5,561 nt of DNA from Anaerolineales bacterium (GTDB taxonomy: Bacteria > Chloroflexota > Anaerolineae > Anaerolineales > Villigracilaceae): contig WGAD01000208.1 of NCBI GenBank assembly GCA_015489255.1, positions 1 through 5,561 on the forward strand, written 5' to 3'. A program made the translations under genes and the position numbers. How positions within the stretch are numbered: the first letter of the stretch is position 1; each line of letters opens with the position of its first letter. This document shows, in pieces, positions 1 through 4,543 of the stretch. A model generated the notes under the pieces. That model made no database searches and was not told the origin of the DNA. It saw only the letters and a list, made by a program, of their open reading frames with translations.

Positions 1-1376
1 ATGCTGGGGTCGAACCGTCCCCACCAGACCGGGGTGTACACCCGCCCCGCGCCGAAAGCGCGGCGGGCGCTGTCGTCGAAATCTTTGTCTAGCAGCGTCC
101 ATTCTGCGTATTCGCCGAACTTGTCGGCTTTCATCTCCGGTGTTTGGGCCTGTTTGACGTGTTGCCAGGCGCGCTCGGTGATGGTGCGGTAATAGCGGAT
201 GGTTTCTCGCCGGCTGAAGCCGCGCATCTTTTCCTGGACGACTCGGATCTGCCGGGTGATCAGCGATTGCAGGAGGCGGGTGCGTTCGTTGGGGTCGGTC
301 TCTTGCATGGCCTCGAGGAAGTCTTTTTCGTAGGAGCGCAGCCCTTGGGGCAAGGGGTCGGCGACTTTCAGGCGCAGCGGGTCGCGCTGGATGACTTCGG
401 CGGCCTCTTTTTTGATGACGGAGAAAAGGATCATGGTCAGCACCTTGTCCAGCGGTTCACCCATGAGCAGGGCGGCTTCGACAGCGGTCAACCCGCGCTT
501 AATTCCATGGCCTTCGATGCCGATCTTGGGCGGGACGTATTCCAACCGGCGGCGTTCTTGCTGGCGCACGGCCAAGACAGCCGAAAAAACGATGAAACCC
601 AGGCTGCCGCAGACTGTTATCAGGGCAGCGAAGGTGGTCGGGTCTATGCCCAAGCGTTGCCAGACAGAGGGCGTTTGGATGGCTTCGGCGGGGACGTAGC
701 GGGCCGGGAAGGAGGCGCCGAACTTGTATTGCGTGTAACCGTTAGCCTGGTCGCTGGACCAGGTGTACGTAATGCGCTGGTTGCTGTCGTAGCCGATCGC
801 GGGCGTTTCTGCGCCGGGCCAATTGGTCGAGGGCAAGTGGTAACGCGGTTCATCGGGTTGGACGCCGGCGGGCAGGTGATAGACGACGGTCAGCGCGGTG
901 TTGCCGTGGACGTATTCTTTGCCGAACCAGGTTGGGGAGAAAACGGCGCTGGCATAGGCCTCGTCCGTGCTGTCGGTGTATAGCACGCGGGTAACGTCCG
1001 TTACCCGCAGGGTAACCACGCCGCGTTGGCCGGGCTGGATGGCGTTGTCGCCGAGGACGACCGCCAGCCCGTAGCCATCGCCTGCGTATTCCGATTCGGA
1101 AACGGGGACGCTTTTGCCGTTGACGGTTGCCTGGGCGTTGTCTTCAAAAAACCAATCGGTTGGCATTCCGACGTCAACATAGTCGATAGGGTGTCCGCTG
1201 GGGTCGTTGACGAAAACGAAGGTGTAACTGATCGTCAGCGAGCCATCGTTTTGCCAGTACAGGTGGACGGTTTCTTCTGGCAGCGCAAAGGAGTAATTGG
1301 CCTGCGCCGAGGCCACGGTCAGCGGCAGTAGGAGAAACAAAAGGGCAATCAGATGCAGCCAGGGACGCTTTTTCAT
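1..1376 (-). CDS. Signal-peptide, single-pass membrane protein resembling DUF2207 (3' end outside window)
   Basis: Reading from the ATG at 1376 gives 458 codons with no stop before the window edge, so the C-terminus is missing. Residues 1-24 form a signal peptide: MKKR, then a Leu-rich core, then VASA before Q25. Residues 25 to about 240 are rich in Thr, Tyr, Val and short beta-type stretches and should lie outside the membrane. A hydrophobic helix spans about 247-270 and is followed by the basic stop-transfer RQQERRR. Residues 280-458 are charged, mostly helical and probably cytoplasmic; about 293-337 (RGLTAVEAALLMGEPL onward) look like a small winged-helix-type module. This layout resembles DUF2207-type predicted membrane proteins, but the family call is from memory. 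The start is supported by GGTGAGG six bases upstream, which overlaps the stop of the preceding zinc-ribbon gene. The function is unknown; an envelope role is an inference. Confidence 0.8.
   Translation of the reverse strand, partial: MKKRPWLHLIALLFLLLPLTVASAQANYSFALPEETVHLYWQNDGSLTISYTFVFVNDPSGHPIDYVDVGMPTDWFFEDNAQATVNGKSVPVSESEYAGDGYGLAVVLGDNAIQPGQRGVVTLRVTDVTRVLYTDSTDEAYASAVFSPTWFGKEYVHGNTALTVVYHLPAGVQPDEPRYHLPSTNWPGAETPAIGYDSNQRITYTWSSDQANGYTQYKFGASFPARYVPAEAIQTPSVWQRLGIDPTTFAALITVCGSLGFIVFSAVLAVRQQERRRLEYVPPKIGIEGHGIKRGLTAVEAALLMGEPLDKVLTMILFSVIKKEAAEVIQRDPLRLKVADPLPQGLRSYEKDFLEAMQETDPNERTRLLQSLITRQIRVVQEKMRGFSRRETIRYYRTITERAWQHVKQAQTPEMKADKFGEYAEWTLLDKDFDDSARRAFGAGRVYTPVWWGRFDPS
987..1008. 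repeat. Perfect palindrome with 10-bp arms inside the envelope gene
   Basis: The arms GCGGGTAACG (987-996) and CGTTACCCGC (999-1008) are exact reverse complements around a two-base centre. A third copy of the half-site GGGTAAC follows at 1010-1016. On the coding (minus) strand the region encodes VTLRVTDVTR, so repeated Val-Thr codons partly explain it. As RNA it could form a tight hairpin, although a two-base loop would force the inner pairs open. No role is established. Confidence 0.6.
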
Positions 1377-1382
1377 GAGGGG

Positions 1383-1389
1383 CCTCACC
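1383..1389 (-). promoter_or_regulatory. Ribosome binding site of the envelope protein gene
   Basis: On the minus strand this reads GGTGAGG and sits six bases before the ATG at 1376. It includes the TGA stop of the upstream zinc-ribbon gene, so termination of one gene and initiation of the next take place at the same spot. That favours translational coupling. Confidence 0.6.
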
Positions 1390-1786
1390 ACTTGGGTTCT
1401 TCGGTCAGCTGATAGACGGCGCCGCAGTAAGGGCATTCTACCAGGGGGGCGCCAGCGCTCATTTTGATGTTGTCCATGCTGAGCGCGCCACCGCATTGCC
1501 GGCAACTGAATTGATCCAGGTCAACGTTGGCGGGCAGATCGATTTTTAAGGTAAGGTTTTGTTCCGCCGCTTGTTTTTGCTGGCGGATGCTGACGATGAC
1601 CAAGGCGACGGCGCCGGCATCCATCAACAGGCCAATGGCCAGAAAGGTCGCACCCAGAGGGAGAGATGCGCTGCCGTCCGGCGCAGGGGCAAACGAACCG
1701 ATGACGTTCAGCGCGCCGTACACGATCAGACATAACGACAGGACGAAGAGAACGGTTGCGGCAACGTAGGCAAATCCTCGTGACAT
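1385..1786 (-). CDS. Two-TM protein with C-terminal zinc ribbon
   Basis: This 133-aa protein has two hydrophobic helices (about residues 5-31 and 43-67) joined by a short loop (APAPDGSASLP). A Gln- and Lys-containing linker follows, then a C-terminal zinc ribbon with C95-R-Q-C98 and C118-P-Y-C121, that is CxxC-x19-CxxC. The ribbon has the rubredoxin-like knuckle form CxxCG expected of a four-Cys zinc site. I chose the ATG at 1786 because GGAGG lies five bases upstream. The open frame continues upstream to 1975, but that extension has no ribosome site of this quality, would overlap the start of the divergent mutase gene and would include the likely promoter. The downstream envelope gene starts 8 nt after the stop, so the two probably form an operon. 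I do not recognise a named family. The positive RQQKQ after the second helix suggests that the ribbon is cytoplasmic. Confidence 0.85.
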   Translation of the reverse strand: MSRGFAYVAATVLFVLSLCLIVYGALNVIGSFAPAPDGSASLPLGATFLAIGLLMDAGAVALVIVSIRQQKQAAEQNLTLKIDLPANVDLDQFSCRQCGGALSMDNIKMSAGAPLVECPYCGAVYQLTEEPKW

Positions 1787-1791
1787 GCGAG

Positions 1792-1796
1792 CCTCC
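1792..1796 (-). promoter_or_regulatory. Ribosome binding site (GGAGG) that fixes the zinc-ribbon gene start
   Basis: The minus strand reads GGAGG followed by a five-base spacer to the ATG at 1786. This decides between that start and several longer in-frame starts whose upstream sequence lacks such a match. Confidence 0.75.
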
Positions 1797-1822
1797 AAAA
1801 GAGAATGAGCAACGACAATCAT

Positions 1823-1851
1823 AGTGTAGCAGATTGCGGCCAGAAGGACAA
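1823..1851 (-). promoter_or_regulatory. Candidate sigma70-type promoter for the zinc-ribbon/envelope operon
   Basis: On the minus strand, TTGTCC (1846-1851, 4/6 to TTGACA) is separated by 17 bases from TACACT (1823-1828, 4/6 to TATAAT). A TGC immediately upstream gives an extended -10. Transcription would begin near 1816, leaving a leader of about 30 nt with the GGAGG site. An overlapping alternative -10 is TATGAT at 1818-1823 (5/6), but it has no good -35 at proper spacing. The match is moderate and consensus-based only. Confidence 0.4.
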
Positions 1852-1896
1852 ATGCCCCGCACGTAAGGCCCGAACAGAGGCTTCTCACGGCGAAAA

Positions 1897-1913
1897 CCGT
1901 TGGCAGCCAGCGG
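1897..1913. promoter_or_regulatory. Operator-like inverted repeat over the mutase -35 box
   Basis: The sequence CCGTTGGC-A-GCCAGCGG has 8-base arms with seven complementary positions around a central A. It covers the whole proposed -35 element (1900-1905). It lies upstream of the predicted transcription start, so it would act as a DNA site for a dimeric regulator and not as an RNA hairpin. No regulator gene is in the window and I do not recognise the motif as a known operator. Confidence 0.35.
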
Positions 1914-1927
1914 GTTTGTGAGATAAT
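1900..1927 (+). promoter_or_regulatory. Predicted sigma70-type promoter of the mutase operon
   Basis: TTGGCA at 1900-1905 (5/6 to TTGACA) is followed after 16 bases by GATAAT at 1922-1927 (5/6 to TATAAT). An extended -10 TGA occupies 1919-1921. Transcription should start near 1934, giving a leader of about 25 nt. That is too short to hold a cobalamin riboswitch, and none is seen. This is the strongest promoter match in the window and fits a four-gene downstream unit. Confidence 0.6.
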
Positions 1928-1946
1928 AAGGCAACAGACGTTTTTC

Positions 1947-1956
1947 GGGAGAGGAG
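1947..1956 (+). promoter_or_regulatory. Purine-rich ribosome binding site of the mutase gene
   Basis: GGGAG (1947-1951) and AGGAG (1952-1956) lie in tandem before the ATG at 1960, with spacers of eight and three bases. The GGGAG register has the more usual spacing. Together they support the chosen start. Confidence 0.65.
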
Positions 1957-1959
1957 ACC

Positions 1960-3609
1960 ATGATTTCTGACGCATACAAACGCTGGGAAGAGGAAGTGCT
2001 GCGTCCCACCTTGAGCCGTTTCCCGGAGCGCAAGGAACGCTTTGCCACCCCTTCCGGCATCCCCTTGCCGCGGTTTATCGTGCCCAACGACGCCGATCGG
2101 ACCTATTTGCACAAAAACGGCTTCCCGGGCGCCTTCCCGTTTACCCGGGGCGTACAACCGACGATGTACCGCGGGCGTTTTTGGACGATGCGGCAATACG
2201 CCGGTTATGCCACGGCGGAAGAATCCAACGCTCGTTACCGTTATCTGCTGGCGCAAGGGCAAACCGGCCTTTCCGTTGCCTTCGATTTGCCTACGCAGAT
2301 CGGCTATGACGCCGATGACCCCATGGCAGCCGGAGAGGTGGGCAAGGTGGGGGTGTCTATCTCTTCGCTGGACGACATGCGGACGCTCTTCCGCGACATC
2401 CCGCTGGAAAAAGTCTCTACTTCTATGACCATCAACGCGCCGGCGGGCGTCTTGCTGGCGATGTATATCGCAGTGGCCAAAGAACAAGGGGCCGAGATCC
2501 GCAAATTACGCGGCACCATCCAGAACGACATCCTGAAGGAGTACCTGGCGCGCGGAACGTACATCTTCCCGCCGGCCCCGTCCATGCGGTTGATCACGGA
2601 TATTTTCAAGTTCGCGGCGGCGGAGATCCCGCGCTGGAACACCATCTCTATCAGCGGTTATCACATTCGTGAGGCCGGTTCCACCGCTGTGCAAGAATTG
2701 GCTTTCACCCTGGCCGATGCCATTGCCTATGTGCAGGCGGCTGTGGATGCCGGGCTGGACGTGGACAGCTTCGCACCCCAGCTTTCTTTCTTCTTCAATG
2801 CCCACAATAACCTCTTCGAAGAGATCGCCAAATTCCGCGCAGCGCGCCGCATGTGGGCGCGGATCATGCGCGATCGGTTTGGCGCCCGCAATCCCAAGTC
2901 GTGGAAGTTGCGCTTCCACACCCAGACGGGAGGCTCAACCCTGACCGCCCAACAACCCGAAAACAACATCGTCCGCGTAACATTGCAAGCGCTGGCCGCG
3001 GTTTTGGGTGGCACGCAATCTTTGCACACCAATAGCATGGACGAGGCCCTCTGGCTGCCGACGGAAAAATCCGTCCGTGTGGCTTTGCGCACCCAGCAAA
3101 TTCTGGCGTATGAATCCGGCGTGGCGGACAGCGTCGATCCGTTGGCCGGTTCTTACCTCGTTGAATATCTGACGGACGAAATGGAAGCGCGCGCCCAGGA
3201 TTACCTCGATCGCATTGACCGCATAGGAGGCGCGTTGCAGGCCATCGAAAACGGTTTTATGCAGAGCGAAATTCAAGACGCCGCTTACCAGACGCAAAAA
3301 GCCATTGAACGCGGCGAACAGATTGTAGTCGGCGTCAATCGCTTCCAGGTAGAAGAAGAACCCGACCTGGAGCGCCTAAGCGTTGACCCGGCCATCGAAG
3401 AGAATCAGCGCGCCCGGTTGGCTGCCTTGCGCGCCCGCCGCAACGAAAGCCGGGTGGCTGAACTGCGGGCGCATCTGGCGCAGGCCGCGCGCGGCGATGA
3501 GAACCTGATGCCCCTGTTCATCACCTGCGTGGAAAACGACCTCACCTTGGGCGAGATTTGTCACACCTTGCGCGATGTCTGGGGTGAATACCGACCGGAG
3601 ATCTGGTGA
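1960..3609 (+). CDS. Methylmalonyl-CoA mutase, large (catalytic) subunit without B12-binding domain
   Basis: This 549-aa protein is the TIM-barrel subunit of adenosylcobalamin-dependent methylmalonyl-CoA mutase, which interconverts (R)-methylmalonyl-CoA and succinyl-CoA in the cytoplasm. Family hallmarks include [13 protein letters not shown] (78-90), [15 protein letters not shown] (103-117), QNDILKEY then RGTYIFPP (188-205), [11 protein letters not shown] (230-240), [19 protein letters not shown] (318-336), [12 protein letters not shown] (353-364) and [14 protein letters not shown] near the end. Mapped to the Propionibacterium enzyme with a constant offset of nine, R73, T76, R78, Y80, R198, Y234 and H235 match its substrate- and cobalamin-side residues R82, T85, R87, Y89, R207, Y243 and H244. 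Y80 and R198 point to methylmalonyl-CoA; isobutyryl-CoA mutases have Phe and Gln there. Q274 stands where R283 is expected. The protein ends before any DxHxxG cobalamin domain, so a separate small subunit is required and must lie outside the window. It is the first gene of its operon, 3 nt from the next gene. Confidence 0.95.
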   Translation: MISDAYKRWEEEVLRPTLSRFPERKERFATPSGIPLPRFIVPNDADRTYLHKNGFPGAFPFTRGVQPTMYRGRFWTMRQYAGYATAEESNARYRYLLAQGQTGLSVAFDLPTQIGYDADDPMAAGEVGKVGVSISSLDDMRTLFRDIPLEKVSTSMTINAPAGVLLAMYIAVAKEQGAEIRKLRGTIQNDILKEYLARGTYIFPPAPSMRLITDIFKFAAAEIPRWNTISISGYHIREAGSTAVQELAFTLADAIAYVQAAVDAGLDVDSFAPQLSFFFNAHNNLFEEIAKFRAARRMWARIMRDRFGARNPKSWKLRFHTQTGGSTLTAQQPENNIVRVTLQALAAVLGGTQSLHTNSMDEALWLPTEKSVRVALRTQQILAYESGVADSVDPLAGSYLVEYLTDEMEARAQDYLDRIDRIGGALQAIENGFMQSEIQDAAYQTQKAIERGEQIVVGVNRFQVEEEPDLERLSVDPAIEENQRARLAALRARRNESRVAELRAHLAQAARGDENLMPLFITCVENDLTLGEICHTLRDVWGEYRPEIW

Positions 3610-3612
3610 TTC

Positions 3613-4125
3613 ATGAAAATTCGCTTCCGTGCACAATACGACCGCAAAACCTTTTTTAAAGGGGTACGTCTGGCCAATGCTCCCCGAAGAGGCGGGCGTA
3701 TTACCTTCTGGTTGTCACTGGGCGCGTTCTTCGGGCTGGGGGGCGCAGCGATCCGCAGCTGGATGCTGGAACCCGGGATGACTTCTGTGGGCGTGTACCT
3801 CTTGTTGATGCTCATTCTGTTGGCCTTCATCGGTCAATATGTGCTGACCCCCTGGCTGGCCGCGAGAAAATTGTGGGCCAATCCACGCGTGCAGCGTCCT
3901 TTTGAAGGGTGGGCAGATGCCCGCGGGTTGACTTATACCCTGCCAGAAGGCCAGCGCACGTTTTCCTGGAGCGATTTCATTCGCTTGCGGCAGGCGCCGG
4001 GGATGCTGGCCCTGGTCACCCGGCAGGGACTGATGTTGTTGTTCACCCCGCAATTTTTCAGCAGCCAGGCGCGTTGGGATGCCTTTCTCCGGCTGGTGCG
4101 CGGCAAAGTTGTTTCTGTTCAGTAG
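3613..4125 (+). CDS. Small two-TM protein, YcxB-like
   Basis: This 170-aa protein has a short polar N-terminus (MKIRFRAQYDRKTFFKG), two hydrophobic helices (about 30-50 and 57-79) and a soluble C-terminal domain (about 90-165). The C-terminal domain carries the pattern GLTYTLPEGQRTFSWSDFIRL, then a hydrophobic strand MLALV, then LLFTPQFFSS and an amphipathic end helix. This order resembles YcxB-like proteins (two TM helices, then a small PH-like beta domain with a W-s-d-i segment); the assignment is by recalled pattern and is moderate. The ATG is 3 nt after the mutase stop and has only a weak GGTGA nearby, so translation is probably coupled to the mutase. The epimerase follows after 10 nt. 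The function is unknown. Its place between two enzymes of one pathway suggests, but does not show, a linked role such as membrane tethering or transport support. Confidence 0.8.
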   Translation: MKIRFRAQYDRKTFFKGVRLANAPRRGGRITFWLSLGAFFGLGGAAIRSWMLEPGMTSVGVYLLLMLILLAFIGQYVLTPWLAARKLWANPRVQRPFEGWADARGLTYTLPEGQRTFSWSDFIRLRQAPGMLALVTRQGLMLLFTPQFFSSQARWDAFLRLVRGKVVSVQ

Positions 4126-4128
4126 GAG
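4124..4128 (+). promoter_or_regulatory. Ribosome binding site (AGGAG) that fixes the epimerase start
   Basis: AGGAG lies seven bases before the ATG at 4136 and overlaps the TAG stop of the upstream gene (4123-4125). It rules out the upstream in-frame ATG at 4079, which would add 19 unrelated residues inside the preceding gene. Confidence 0.75.
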
Positions 4129-4135
4129 AGCAAAC

Positions 4136-4543
4136 ATGCCTGTTGTCAAAAAAGTTCATCACGTTGCCCTGGTTGTGGCCGACCTGGAAGCCGCCCTGAC
4201 GTTCTGGCGCGATGCCCTGGGGATACAGGTTGCCGAGCGGCGCGAAGTGCCAGCCGAGGCCGCCGAGATCGCCTTTTTGCCGCTGGGAGAAAGTGAACTG
4301 GAACTTGTGCGTCCCACGGCGCAGGATACCGGCCTGGCGCGTTTCCTGCAGAAGCGCGGCGAAGGGATGCACCACCTCTGCCTGGAAGTGGACGATCTGG
4401 ACGGGATGCTGCAACAACTGCGCCAGCGAGGGGTGGAACTGATCAACGAAACGCCGCGCAGCGGCGCGGACGGGAAGCGTTACGCCTTCATCCACCCCCG
4501 CAGCGCCGGCGGCGTGCTGGTTGAACTCTACGAAGTACCGTGA
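4136..4543 (+). CDS. mce: Methylmalonyl-CoA epimerase (VOC/glyoxalase superfamily)
   Basis: This 135-aa protein is of normal length for methylmalonyl-CoA epimerase, which converts (S)- to (R)-methylmalonyl-CoA so that the mutase can use it. It has two beta-alpha-beta-beta-beta modules. Module one begins VHHVALVVADLEAALTFW (7-24) and ends AFLPLGESELELVRP (46-60). Module two begins GEGMHHLCLEVDDLDGML (75-92) and ends AFIHPRSAGGVLVELYE (117-133). The four metal ligands expected for the fold are H9, E56, H80 and E130. ARFLQKRGEGMHHL is highly typical of this enzyme. The loop that usually reads EQG in the family is altered here (VPAEAAEIAF, 38-47). Operon linkage to the mutase supports the call. 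The gene ends in a TGA that overlaps the GTG start of tilS. Confidence 0.9.
   Translation: MPVVKKVHHVALVVADLEAALTFWRDALGIQVAERREVPAEAAEIAFLPLGESELELVRPTAQDTGLARFLQKRGEGMHHLCLEVDDLDGMLQQLRQRGVELINETPRSGADGKRYAFIHPRSAGGVLVELYEVP

Noticed and set aside
144..983. Long open frame of 279 codons on the plus strand
   Set aside because: It lies antisense to the envelope protein gene, which has a signal peptide, a TM helix and a ribosome site. The plus-strand translation is Gly/Asp/Val-rich with no domain pattern, as expected for a shadow frame in GC-rich DNA.
1928..1959. Cobalamin riboswitch in the leader of the mutase gene
   Set aside because: The predicted leader is only about 25 nt, far too short for a cobalamin aptamer, and no B12-box-like segment is visible in the intergenic region.
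1787..1975. N-terminal extension of the zinc-ribbon protein to 196 aa
   Set aside because: It would cross the divergent promoter region and overlap the mutase start. The GGAGG site five bases before the ATG at 1786 gives a protein that begins directly with a membrane helix.
1885..2487. 200-codon minus-strand frame opposite the mutase N-terminus
   Set aside because: The plus strand here encodes unmistakable mutase motifs. The opposite translation is Arg/His-rich with no recognisable domain and no ribosome site.
4452..4467. GC-rich hairpin (CGCCGC-GCA-GCGGCG) as a possible terminator before tilS
   Set aside because: It lies inside the epimerase coding region, has no following T-run, and tilS is directly coupled downstream. 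It is probably a by-product of GC-rich codons.
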